Assembly (NCBI GenBank): GCA_027001815.1
Contig: JALTLT010000457.1
Location: forward strand, 1 to 9,294
DNA from: Gammaproteobacteria bacterium
GTDB lineage: Bacteria > Pseudomonadota > Gammaproteobacteria > JALTLT01
Length of the DNA stretch: 9,294 nucleotides
Direction: 5' to 3'
The notes below the pieces were generated by a model. The model was given only the letters and a program-made list of their open reading frames with translations. It searched no databases and had not been told where the DNA came from. Positions 1-6,115 of the stretch are shown piece after piece. Position 1 is the first letter of the stretch, and every line of letters begins with the position of its first letter. The translations under genes were made by a program, and so were the position numbers.

Positions 1-43
1 CCATCCCCCCCCGCCGCAATGCAACCGCCGCCCGCGCGGCATG

Positions 44-50
44 AAGGAAG
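44..50 (+). promoter_or_regulatory. Ribosome binding site deciding the nadA start
   Basis: AAGGAAG lies 8 bases before the ATG at 59. The in-frame ATG at 41 has only C/G-rich sequence upstream with no Shine-Dalgarno, and it would place this purine run inside the coding region. I therefore start nadA at 59. Confidence 0.6.
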
Positions 51-58
51 TCCGGATC

Positions 59-1138
59 ATGAGCGCCCTTCCCAAGAGCACCCCGCCCTCCGTCCGTCAC
101 TCCGTGGACCAGGCCATCGATTTCCTGGAACACCAGAAACCCCTGGACGAGGCAGAGAAGCGGCGCCTCATGGAGGAGATCAAGGAACTCCTCCATGAGC
201 ACAAGGGGGTGCTGGTGGCCCACTACTACACCGCGCCGGAACTCCAGGTGCTGGCCGACGAGACCGGCGGCTGCGTCGCCGACTCCCTCGAGATGGCTCG
301 CTTCGGCTCCGAACAGGAGGCGGAGACCCTGGTGGTGTGCGGAGTCCGCTTCATGGGGGAGACGGCCAAGATCCTCAACCCCGAGAAACGGGTCCTGATG
401 CCCACTCTGGAGGCCACCTGTTCCCTCGACCTGGGCTGCCCCGCGGACGAATTCACCCGCTTCTGCGACCAGCACCCGGATCGCAAGGTGGTGGTCTACG
501 CCAATACCAGCGCAGCGGTGAAGGCGCGCTCCGACTGGGTAGTCACCTCGGGTATCGCCCTGAAGGTGATCGAGCACCTCGCCGCCCAGGGGGAGAAGAT
601 CATCTGGGCCCCCGACCGCCATCTGGGTCGCTACGTACAGAGCCTGACCGGCGCCGACATGCTGCTGTGGGACGGTTCTTGCATCATCCACGAGGAGTTC
701 AAGGCGAAGGCGCTCAAGGAGCTCAGGGCACGCCACCCGGAGGCAGCCGTGCTGGTACACCCCGAGTCGCCGGAGGATGTCATCGCCCTGGCCGATGTGG
801 TGGGTTCCACCACCGCCCTGATCAAGGCGGTGAAAGAGCTGCCCAATCCGGAGTTCATCGTTGCCACCGACAACGGCATCTTCCACAAGATGCGCGAGGC
901 GGCCCCCGACAAGCGGCTCATCGAGGCCCCCAACGCCGGCGTGGGTGCCACCTGCATCAGTTGTGCACACTGCCCCTGGATGGCCATGAACGACCTGCGT
1001 CAGCTCAAACGGGTACTGGAAACCGGCGAGAACGAGATCCACATCGAGGAGGAGATCCGCCGCCGCGCCTATATTCCCCTCAAGCGGCTGCTCGATTTCG
1101 CCGCGGCGCAACAGGTGGTCTTCGAGGGCAACGCCTGA
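59..1138 (+). CDS. nadA: Quinolinate synthase NadA
   Basis: Cytosolic [4Fe-4S] enzyme that condenses iminoaspartate (from NadB) with dihydroxyacetone phosphate to give quinolinate, in de novo NAD synthesis. The 359 residues fit the long proteobacterial NadA type (about 350). Visible family motifs are HYYTAPELQ near residue 55, the CSLDLGCP block with cluster cysteine C121, DGSCIIHEEF with C208, and the C-terminal CISCAHCPWMAMN with a CxxCxxC run at C299/C302/C305. By analogy with E. coli NadA, the ligands should be C121, C208 and C305. An in-frame ATG at 41 would add six residues, but the RBS favours 59. The stop overlaps the slyX start by one base (TGATG), so the two are probably co-translated. 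nadB is not in the window. Identification is secure from the motifs. Confidence 0.97.
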   Translation: MSALPKSTPPSVRHSVDQAIDFLEHQKPLDEAEKRRLMEEIKELLHEHKGVLVAHYYTAPELQVLADETGGCVADSLEMARFGSEQEAETLVVCGVRFMGETAKILNPEKRVLMPTLEATCSLDLGCPADEFTRFCDQHPDRKVVVYANTSAAVKARSDWVVTSGIALKVIEHLAAQGEKIIWAPDRHLGRYVQSLTGADMLLWDGSCIIHEEFKAKALKELRARHPEAAVLVHPESPEDVIALADVVGSTTALIKAVKELPNPEFIVATDNGIFHKMREAAPDKRLIEAPNAGVGATCISCAHCPWMAMNDLRQLKRVLETGENEIHIEEEIRRRAYIPLKRLLDFAAAQQVVFEGNA

Positions 1139-1359
1139 TGGCGGAAGGAGACCGGCCCGAGGAGCGGATCGAATCCCTCGAACTGCGCCTGATGGAGCAG
1201 GAAGTGGCTCTGGAACGCCTCACCCGCACGGTCCTGGAACAAGAGCGAGAGCTGGAGCTGCAGCGTGCCCGCATTCGCCGCATGGAGGCGCAACTCACGG
1301 CCCTCTCCCCCTCGGACATCGTACCCGAATCGGAAGAGGCTCAGCCCCCTCACTACTGA
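1138..1359 (+). CDS. slyX: SlyX family protein
   Basis: A small 73-residue protein. The SlyX family has no established biochemical function; in E. coli the gene lies beside slyD. The sequence opens with a short acidic stretch, then forms one long heptad-like alpha helix/coiled coil (about residues 8-54, with IESLELRLMEQEVALERLT and repeated Leu/Glu/Arg). It ends in a Pro/Glu-rich tail finishing in QPPHY; a C-terminal PPHY is a SlyX hallmark. The ATG shares its A with the nadA TGA stop, and a GAGGG motif about 9 bases upstream inside nadA is a plausible RBS. This points to translational coupling with nadA. A hairpin about 35 bases downstream may terminate the pair. The family call rests on length, helix pattern and tail. 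Confidence 0.85.
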   Translation: MAEGDRPEERIESLELRLMEQEVALERLTRTVLEQERELELQRARIRRMEAQLTALSPSDIVPESEEAQPPHY

Positions 1360-1394
1360 AAAGAGGCCAGCACTCTGTCGGACTTCGGAAGAGT

Positions 1395-1416
1395 GGCAGG
1401 TTCTCCTGCCTTTCGT
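1395..1416 (+). terminator. Probable intrinsic terminator after slyX
   Basis: A perfect 6-bp stem GGCAGG/CCTGCC with a TTCT loop (1395-1410) is followed by TTTCGT. It lies 35 bases after the slyX stop, in the 120-base space between convergent genes. The stem is short and the T-run interrupted, so efficiency is uncertain. A second, longer imperfect inverted repeat (GAGCGAG at 1421-1427 with CTCGCTC at 1457-1463) lies just beyond and could help end transcription from either side. Confidence 0.45.
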
Positions 1417-1479
1417 GGGGGAGCGAGCCAATCCCGGGGCCGCCGGCTGACCTGCCCTCGCTCCGCCCCACCCGGAACC

Positions 1480-2016
1480 TCACCACACCAGATCGTCGGG
1501 CACCGGCGGGTAGCCATCGTCATCGCTTCCATCGGACGATGCCCCCTCACGATGCCAGCAGACCACCACCGAGGCATCCCGCTCGAGCAGCTTTTCCGCA
1601 GTGGCGGCGGAGACCGGTACATGACGGTCCCCGTTGCGCACGATGGCGGCACGACCGCCGACCACCTGCCGGCGCGCCTCCTCTCCCAGATGGATGGTCC
1701 GTATCTTCCCATCCACCACGAAACGGTAGGGGAGTTCCCCCTCCCAGTTGCGCAGACACCCCTGACGGACGATCTGCTTCACCTGGGCGCGAAGCTCCTT
1801 CCTCTTCCGCTCTTCCTGCCGGCGAAGATTGGCCTCGCGGTCGCGTTGCCGCTTCTCCTCCTGGCGGCGCCGTGCCGCCTCCGCCTCCTCCGGCACGGCG
1901 GCGTGACCACGCCCCTTGCGCCCCTTCTTCTTCCGGGACGCCTGGCGCGCCTTCTTCACCTGCTTTTCGTCCACCAGCCCCAGCTTGAGAAGCTGTTCCT
2001 GGAAGGGATTGTTCAT
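1480..2016 (-). CDS. DUF2058 family protein (YaiL-like)
   Basis: A 178-residue protein of the DUF2058 family, whose E. coli member is YaiL; the family role is not established. The N-terminus MNNPFQEQLLKLGLVDEKQ matches the family opening (LQEQLLKAGLV in YaiL). It is followed by a very basic, highly charged helical segment (about residues 20-80, rich in RRQEEKRQR-type repeats). A C-terminal domain (about 85-178) includes the AQVKQIV and GRAAIVR stretches and ends in YPPVPDDLVW, the family's VPDDLMW-type tail. The charge pattern would suit nucleic-acid binding, but that is inference. The ATG at 2016 has GAGG about 9 bases upstream. The reading frame stays open 38 codons further upstream, but that stretch runs through repeat copy A, so the longer start is rejected. 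Confidence 0.88.
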   Translation of the reverse strand: MNNPFQEQLLKLGLVDEKQVKKARQASRKKKGRKGRGHAAVPEEAEAARRRQEEKRQRDREANLRRQEERKRKELRAQVKQIVRQGCLRNWEGELPYRFVVDGKIRTIHLGEEARRQVVGGRAAIVRNGDRHVPVSAATAEKLLERDASVVVCWHREGASSDGSDDDGYPPVPDDLVW

Positions 2017-2048
2017 GTCGTTGCCTCGTATTCGGCCGGACGGAGCCA

Positions 2049-2147
2049 GCAAGATATTGAAAAAGGCCGTCCTGGCCTTTTTCAACGCCGGAAGCCGAAA
2101 ATGCGATTTCCGGCTTCCTCGCGTTTTCAATGAGACCAGCAGCCTGT
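2049..2147 (-). repeat. Multi-hairpin MITE-like repeat, copy A (internally deleted, inverted)
   Basis: A shortened copy (99 bp), in the opposite orientation to copies B and C. Read on the minus strand it keeps the left tip (CAGGCTGCTG), then loses about 66 bases present in B and C. It resumes at the CATTGAAAA arm and keeps the conserved core, the GGAAGCCG/CGGCTTCC hairpin (2090-2118) and the right-end hairpin TTGAAAAAGGCC/GGCCTTTTTCAA (2057-2085, perfect 12-bp stem, 5-base loop). The right terminal repeat reads GCAAGATATTGAAAAA on the plus strand. The left tip also takes part in a separate hairpin (2143-2169, CCTGTCGGCCT with AGGCCGTCAGG) next to the stop of the upstream gene. The right-end hairpin could act as a terminator on both strands. 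Confidence 0.8.
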
Positions 2148-2172
2148 CGGCCTTTGATAGGCCGTCAGGTTG

Positions 2173-2841
2173 TCAGCCTTCGTGCACGAGGGCGGCCACC
2201 TGCTCGCAGAGGAACCGGTTCTCGTCCATCTGCGTGACGAGGCAATAGGAGAGTTCCCGGTTGATGGCCGAGATTCGGTCCAGCTTGGCCATCATCATGG
2301 CGATGACCTCCTCGTCCACCACCAGATTGCGCACCCGGGAACGGACGATCTGGAGAGCCACTTCGCACTCGCGGACCAGCTTCTCCACATCCACATCCTC
2401 GACCTCGAAAAGCTTCTCCCTCTCCTCCTGGGACGAGAGGAGAACCTGGGCGAGGCGGCGAACCAGATCACCATAGACCTGCTCGATTTCCGCCCAGGAT
2501 TCCGGCCCCCGCCCGTCGTCCCGATCCACCCACTGCAACTCCGTCTCGAGAGCGGCCAGGCGCGCGTCCATGCCGATCGGTACGGACGCTACCCCTTTCG
2601 CCTCGGAGGGACTGTTCTCCCTCTCTTCCATCCAGGCGACCCGGTACGCACTCGTCGTCTCGATCTGCCGATTCAGAAAATCATGGACGGCCCGGGGAAG
2701 GGAGGATTTTCTCTCGCCCTCCAACGCCGCCACTCTGCGTCGCAGCTTGTATACGTAGCGAAAGAGGAAGACGACCACGAAGCCGAGAACCACCACCGCC
2801 TCTGCGAGAACGACCAGCAATCCAATTCCGGCTTCCTCCAC
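2173..2841 (-). CDS. Unrecognised protein with N-terminal membrane anchor and helical cytoplasmic region
   Basis: I do not recognise this 222-residue protein. It opens with a hydrophobic segment (about residues 6-27, with GLLVVL and VVVLGFVVVFLF) followed at once by RYVYKLRRR. By the positive-inside rule this predicts a single inner-membrane anchor with the rest in the cytoplasm. The remainder is acidic and largely helical, with heptad-like Leu/Val spacing around residues 92-103 and 140-215, so a coiled coil is likely. It has two cysteines in the C-terminal half besides C200 and no obvious catalytic motif. The start is GTG at 2841 with AGGAGG 4 bases upstream, which is slightly close. A TTG at codon 8 is a weaker option. 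It follows ihfB by about 330 bases in the same direction, where lapA/lapB often lie, but does not look like either. Codon use matches the neighbours, so the gene is probably real. Confidence 0.75.
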   Translation of the reverse strand: MEEAGIGLLVVLAEAVVVLGFVVVFLFRYVYKLRRRVAALEGERKSSLPRAVHDFLNRQIETTSAYRVAWMEERENSPSEAKGVASVPIGMDARLAALETELQWVDRDDGRGPESWAEIEQVYGDLVRRLAQVLLSSQEEREKLFEVEDVDVEKLVRECEVALQIVRSRVRNLVVDEEVIAMMMAKLDRISAINRELSYCLVTQMDENRFLCEQVAALVHEG

Positions 2842-3175
2842 AGGGCCTCCTGATCAGGGTGCGCTCTCGATTTCCCCCCCACGGTCGTGTTCAGACGGCT
2901 ACACCGTCTCACTTCCGCGGCTCACGATCCCGGAGAGACCCAGCCGGAGCAGAACGACAGCTTTGCCCGGGCCATCCAGTCGACCTCCGGCAGGCTGCTG
3001 AAGAGAACCCGTTTTCGGCAGCCTGTGTGCGGTGCAGGGATGCACCGCTGCCTTTCCAATGATGCCAGGTCATCGAAAATGTGAGGAAGCCGGAAATCGC
3101 ATTTTCGGCTTCCGGCGTTGGAAAAGGCCAGGATGGCCCTTTTCAACATCCTGCCAGAGAGCGAAAGGAGCAACC
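2842..3175. other. Intergenic region between ihfB and the membrane protein gene
   Basis: The half near ihfB is filled by repeat copy B. The rest (2842-2989) holds the GTG start's AGGAGG at 2846-2851 and a small 6-bp hairpin, AGACGG/CCGTCT (2893-2909). Short open frames here show no recognisable protein. I see no convincing sigma-70 promoter, so whether the membrane protein gene is transcribed from ihfB or on its own is open. Confidence 0.6.
2990..3154 (+). repeat. Multi-hairpin MITE-like repeat, copy B (full length)
   Basis: A full-length copy of 165 bp lying 21 bases after the ihfB stop. The left end is GCAGGCTGCTGAAGAG; the right end, read on the minus strand, is GCAGGATGTTGAAAAG. Its internal hairpin GCGGTGCA/TGCACCGC (3029-3048, GGGA loop) is a perfect 8-bp stem. 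The stretch 3075-3115 is identical over 41 bases to 6007-6047 of copy C and includes the GGAAGCCG/CGGCTTCC hairpin. The right-end hairpin (3118-3146) is imperfect here, with one wobble and one mismatch. Transcripts leaving ihfB meet that hairpin first, so it may serve as the ihfB terminator. No clear target-site duplication is visible in the flanks. Confidence 0.85.
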
Positions 3176-3484
3176 TCAGCGGTTGTCGAGGGGAAACTTG
3201 TGCTTGTTCTTGTCCACCCGTTCACGCAGTTCCTTGCCCGGCTTGAAATGGGGGACATACTTGCCCGGCAGCTCCACCGAGGTTCCGGTCTTCGGATTCC
3301 GCCCGATGCGGGGTGGCCGGTAATGAAGTGTGAAACTGCCGAAACCGCGAATCTCGATCCGCTCGCCGGTGGCGAGCGCCTGGCTCATCTGCTCCAGAAG
3401 ACTCTTGACCGCCAGTTCGACATCCTTATAGGCCAGGTGGCTCTGGCGCCGCGCCAGCGCCTCGATCAGTTCGGATTTTGTCAT
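3176..3484 (-). CDS. ihfB: Integration host factor subunit beta
   Basis: Beta subunit of IHF, the heterodimeric DNA-bending protein that acts in nucleoid structure, recombination and transcription; its partner IhfA is encoded elsewhere. The 102-residue product starts MTKSELIEALARRQ, as IhfB does. It carries the RGFGSFTLHYRPPRIGRNPKTG block (about 46-67), which forms the DNA-binding beta arm. The intercalating proline of the family corresponds to P64 in GRNP. The GKYVPHFKPGKELRERV stretch (about 74-90) follows. It is a few residues longer than E. coli IhfB (94), with a basic tail DKNKHKFPLDNR. The ATG at 3484 has AGGA about 6 bases upstream; the longer open frame is not family-like. It follows rpsA, as in other gammaproteobacteria, but with an unusually long 613-base gap. 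Confidence 0.97.
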   Translation of the reverse strand: MTKSELIEALARRQSHLAYKDVELAVKSLLEQMSQALATGERIEIRGFGSFTLHYRPPRIGRNPKTGTSVELPGKYVPHFKPGKELRERVDKNKHKFPLDNR

Positions 3485-4049
3485 TGTTTTCCTGCAAGCC
3501 CAGTCGCGATGGATTCCCCAGATCCCGGCAGATCCCTGCCCCGGCAAGGTCCTGAATCGATGACCGCCGGCTCTTCATCAACCCGGTAAACCGGTCGGGA
3601 GCCCCAGGGATGCGCCAGATCGGCATTGCGACGTTTGCCGAGGGAGTCTCCCCCGCGCCGGCGCGCCGCCCATTCGATCCGACACATCCCTGGAGCCCTG
3701 AACACGATATACGTTGTCGCCGGGTCAATAACTTCCCTGATGCGCACATGCCCCCTCTGTCGCGGGTTCTCTCTTCGGGTCGGCGCTCACGCGATTCGTT
3801 TTCGCGTTGGCGCAAGCTTCCCTGAACCCGACTTTACAACAGACAGGGTAACGGAAAAAAGGTGAAATTCCCTGTATCACAGAAAGTTGTACCCACTCTG
3901 GCGGAGAATGGAGCCGATGCGGAGCCCGCTACTCCACCCGCCCGGTAACATACCCCTGGGGCCGCGGGGAGCGATGCGGTGGCCACTTTGTTCCGACCAC
4001 CCGCAGGAAGGAGCCCGTGGGGCCCATCCCTCGACAACCGCCATGGAGA
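3485..4049. other. Long intergenic region between rpsA and ihfB
   Basis: Most of the 613 bases between rpsA and ihfB, excluding the rpsA terminator. I find no convincing gene. It holds three exact copies of TTCCCTG (3733-3739, 3818-3824, 3868-3874; CAGGGAA on the ihfB strand), a GCGC/CGCGA hairpin at 3783-3813, and an AT-richer patch at about 3830-3890. A minus-strand frame from a GTG at 3747 runs 88 codons and ends in a TGA overlapping the ihfB ATG (ATGA). Only about 60% of its third positions are G or C, well below the neighbouring genes, so I do not call it. The ihfB promoter presumably lies here, but no clear -35/-10 pair stands out. Confidence 0.5.
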
Positions 4050-4081
4050 GGAAAGGCGCGGGGTGGCCGTGCGGCCACCCC
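4050..4081 (-). terminator. Strong hairpin terminator after rpsA
   Basis: A perfect 9-bp GC-rich stem, GGGGTGGCC/GGCCACCCC with a 4-base loop (4060-4081), lies 16 bases after the rpsA stop. On the minus strand it is followed by GCGCCTTTCC. The T-run is short and begins a few bases after the stem, but stem strength and position make this the likely end of rpsA transcription. ihfB would then need its own promoter or read-through. Confidence 0.65.
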
Positions 4082-4097
4082 ACACCGTTCCCGCAGA

Positions 4098-5780
4098 TTA
4101 CTCGCCCTCGTCGCTGCCGCCCATCTGCTCCTTGAGCAGATCGCCCAGTGAGGTGGTGCCAGTCACCGAATTGCGGCTGTACTCCTCGATGGCCTTGGCC
4201 TCCTCCTCGTTCTCCTTGGCCTTGATGGAGAGACTGATGGCGCGGTTCTTGCGATCGATACCGATGAACTTCGCCTCCACCTCGTCGCCCACCTTCAGCA
4301 CGGTGCGGGCGTCCTCCACCCGGTCGCGGGCCAGTTCGGAGGCACGCAGGTAGCCCTCCACGTTGTCGCCCAGCTCGATGACCGCACCCTTGGCGTCCAC
4401 CTCCTTCACCACGCCCTTTACGATGCTGCCCTTGGCGTGCTCGGCAACGAAGTTGGAGAAGGGGTCCTTCTCGAGCTGTTTGATGCCCAGGGAGATACGC
4501 TCTCGCTCGGGATCGATGGCCAGGATGACCGTCTCCAGCTCCTCGCCCTTCTTGAAGTTGCGGATCGCCTCCTCACCAGGCACGTTCCAGGAGATGTCGG
4601 AGAGATGGACCAGGCCGTCGATGTTGCCCTCGAGACCGACGAAGATGCCGAAGTCGGTGATCGACTTGATCTTGCCGCTGACCTTGTCGCCCTTCTTGTG
4701 GGTGGCGGCGAATACCTCCCACGGATTGGACTGGCACTGCTTCATGCCGAGGGAGATGCGGCGGCGGTCCTCGTCGATGTCGAGCACCATCACCTCCACC
4801 TCCTGGCCCAGGTGGACCACCTTGGCGGGGTTGACGTTGCGGTTGGTCCAGTCCATCTCGGAGACGTGCACCAGACCCTCGACCCCCTCCTCGATCTCCA
4901 CGAAGCAGCCGTAGTCGGCGATGTTGGTCACCTTGCCGAACAGGCGGGTGCCGACCGGGTAGCGGCGGGAGATGTTCTGCCACGGGTCCTCGCCGAGCTG
5001 CTTGAGCCCCAGGGAGACACGGTTGCGCTCGCGATCGAACTTGAGCACCTTGACCTCGATCTCGTCACCGACGTTGACCACCTCGGAGGGGTGCTTGACC
5101 CGCTTCCAGGCCATGTCGGTGATGTGCAGCAGACCGTCGATGCCACCCAGGTCGACGAAGGCGCCGTACTCGGTGAGGTTCTTGACCACACCCTTGACCA
5201 CGTTGCCCTCCTGGAGGTTGGCCAGCAGGTTCTCGCGCTCGGCGCTGTACTCGGACTCCACCACGGCGCGGCGGGAGACCACCACGTTGTTGCGGCGCCG
5301 ATCCAGCTTGATCACCTTGAACTCCAGCTCCTTGCCCTCCAGGTAGCTGGCGTCGCGCACCGGGCGCACATCGACGAGAGAGCCAGGCAGGAAGGCGCGG
5401 ATGCCGTTGATGTCGACGGTGAAGCCGCCCTTCACCTTGCCGGAGATCATGCCCTTGACGGTCTCGCCGGCCTCGAAGGCCTTCTCGAGCATGGTCCAGG
5501 CGCGGGCGCGCTTGGCCTTCTCGCGGGAGAGGCGGGTCTCGCCAAAGCCGTCCTCGACGCTGTCGAGCACCACCTCGACCTCGTCGCCCTCCTTGATCTC
5601 GAGCTCGCCATTCTCGTTGTAGAACTCCTCGATGGGGATGACACCCTCGGACTTGAGGCCGGCGTTGACCACCACCATGTCCGGACGGATCTCCACCACC
5701 GTGCCGGTGAGAATGGACCCCCGGTCCATCTGCTGCTGGGCAAGGCTCTCTTCAAACAGTTCTGCAAAACTTTCGGTCAT
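4098..5780 (-). CDS. rpsA: 30S ribosomal protein S1
   Basis: Ribosomal protein S1 binds mRNA at the 30S subunit and helps initiate translation of messages with weak or structured leaders. The 560 residues closely match E. coli S1 (557). Six S1 (OB-fold) repeats are visible at about residues 21-87, 105-171, 192-260, 277-347, 364-434 and 451-520. Repeats 3-6 carry the Y/F-G-x-F-V, GLxHxS and RxSLGxKQ signatures, and the acidic tail ends GGSDEGE. The start MTESFAELFEESL is the canonical S1 N-terminus. Longer upstream frames run into repeat copy C and are rejected. The only Shine-Dalgarno-like element, AGGA, is 11 bases from the ATG, consistent with the weak SD and structured leader known for E. 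coli rpsA autoregulation. It follows cmk as usual, but with a repeat inserted between. Confidence 0.98.
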   Translation of the reverse strand: MTESFAELFEESLAQQQMDRGSILTGTVVEIRPDMVVVNAGLKSEGVIPIEEFYNENGELEIKEGDEVEVVLDSVEDGFGETRLSREKAKRARAWTMLEKAFEAGETVKGMISGKVKGGFTVDINGIRAFLPGSLVDVRPVRDASYLEGKELEFKVIKLDRRRNNVVVSRRAVVESEYSAERENLLANLQEGNVVKGVVKNLTEYGAFVDLGGIDGLLHITDMAWKRVKHPSEVVNVGDEIEVKVLKFDRERNRVSLGLKQLGEDPWQNISRRYPVGTRLFGKVTNIADYGCFVEIEEGVEGLVHVSEMDWTNRNVNPAKVVHLGQEVEVMVLDIDEDRRRISLGMKQCQSNPWEVFAATHKKGDKVSGKIKSITDFGIFVGLEGNIDGLVHLSDISWNVPGEEAIRNFKKGEELETVILAIDPERERISLGIKQLEKDPFSNFVAEHAKGSIVKGVVKEVDAKGAVIELGDNVEGYLRASELARDRVEDARTVLKVGDEVEAKFIGIDRKNRAISLSIKAKENEEEAKAIEEYSRNSVTGTTSLGDLLKEQMGGSDEGE

Positions 5781-5920
5781 TGTCTGGTTGATCCTGAGGC
5801 CCCTGCGGGACCTGGTTACACGACTGTGGCGAATTCCGTTGGCCAGCCACAGGTTGGATGACGAACAATGGGCCACGCCCCACCGGCCAACGGCTCGGGG
5901 ATGACCCGGTGAAAACACTG

Positions 5921-6086
5921 GCAGGCTGTTGAAAAACACCGTTTTTCGGCAGCCTGTGCCGCGGTGCATGAATACACCGCAGCCTTTTCAATGACGCCAG
6001 GTCATTGAAAATGTGAGGAAGCCGGAAATCGCATTTTCGGCTTCCGGGGTTGAAAAGGGCCAGGCCGGCCTTTTTCAACATCCTGC
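5921..6086 (+). repeat. Multi-hairpin MITE-like repeat, copy C (full length)
   Basis: The best-preserved copy (166 bp). Its ends form a 16-base terminal inverted repeat with one mismatch: GCAGGCTGTTGAAAAA at 5921-5936, and GCAGGATGTTGAAAAA read on the minus strand at 6086-6071. Nearly every base lies in a stem. The hairpins are: I, 5921-5957 (7 bp plus two wobbles plus 7 bp, 3-base loop); II, 5961-5980 (GCGGTG/CACCGC); III, 5985-6011 (perfect 11-bp TTTTCAATGAC/GTCATTGAAAA); IV, the GGAAGCCG/CGGCTTCC core; V, 6050-6078 (12-bp stem with one wobble and T5 at the edge). It lies in the rpsA leader, so rpsA transcripts starting in cmk would cross it. The window holds no transposase. Confidence 0.87.
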
Positions 6087-6098
6087 TGGAGACGGTCG

Positions 6099-6115
6099 CG
6101 GGCGGTTGCCGCCCG
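6099..6115 (-). other. Hairpin directly after the cmk stop
   Basis: CGGGCGG/CCGCCCG, a perfect 7-bp GC stem with a 3-base loop, begins at the base after the cmk TGA. No T-run follows, so by itself it is not a classic terminator. It may protect the 3' end or act together with the right-end hairpin of repeat copy C (6050-6078), about 20 bases further on. Confidence 0.4.

Larger units (their letters stand above)
5781..6115. other. cmk-rpsA intergenic region and structured rpsA leader
   Basis: No gene in these 335 bases. From the cmk side they hold a tight hairpin right after the cmk stop (CGGGCGG/CCGCCCG, 6099-6115), then repeat copy C (5921-6086), then about 140 bases of rpsA leader. The leader contains a perfect 9-bp long-range inverted repeat, CCGTTGGCC (5836-5844) with GGCCAACGG (5885-5893). 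A GC-rich hairpin at 5798-5812 ends 17 bases before the rpsA ATG. Such structure recalls the folded E. coli rpsA leader on which S1 autoregulates, but equivalence is inference. Confidence 0.6.

Noticed and set aside
2017..2130. 38-codon N-terminal extension of the DUF2058 protein
   Set aside because: The extension is translated repeat copy A; the family N-terminus and an RBS are at 2016.
2990..3154. CRISPR-like array from the repeated palindromes
   Set aside because: The repeats are dispersed, inverted in one case, about 165 bp long and not separated by unique spacers.
3481..3747. 88-codon GTG frame before ihfB
   Set aside because: Its ATGA overlap with ihfB is tempting, but third-position bias is near noncoding level and no family is recognisable; kept only as a finding.
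4437..5861. Long plus-strand frame (474 codons) opposite rpsA
   Set aside because: It is antisense to a certain gene. Its protein is an artefact of the biased codons of S1 read in reverse (runs of Leu, Val, Asp, His).
5781..5969. 63-codon N-terminal extension of ribosomal protein S1
   Set aside because: It runs through the leader and the left end of repeat copy C; the canonical S1 start is at 5780.
2049..6086. Composite transposon bounded by the repeat copies
   Set aside because: The enclosed genes (ihfB, rpsA) are core genes in their normal order and no transposase is present; the copies look like independent insertions.
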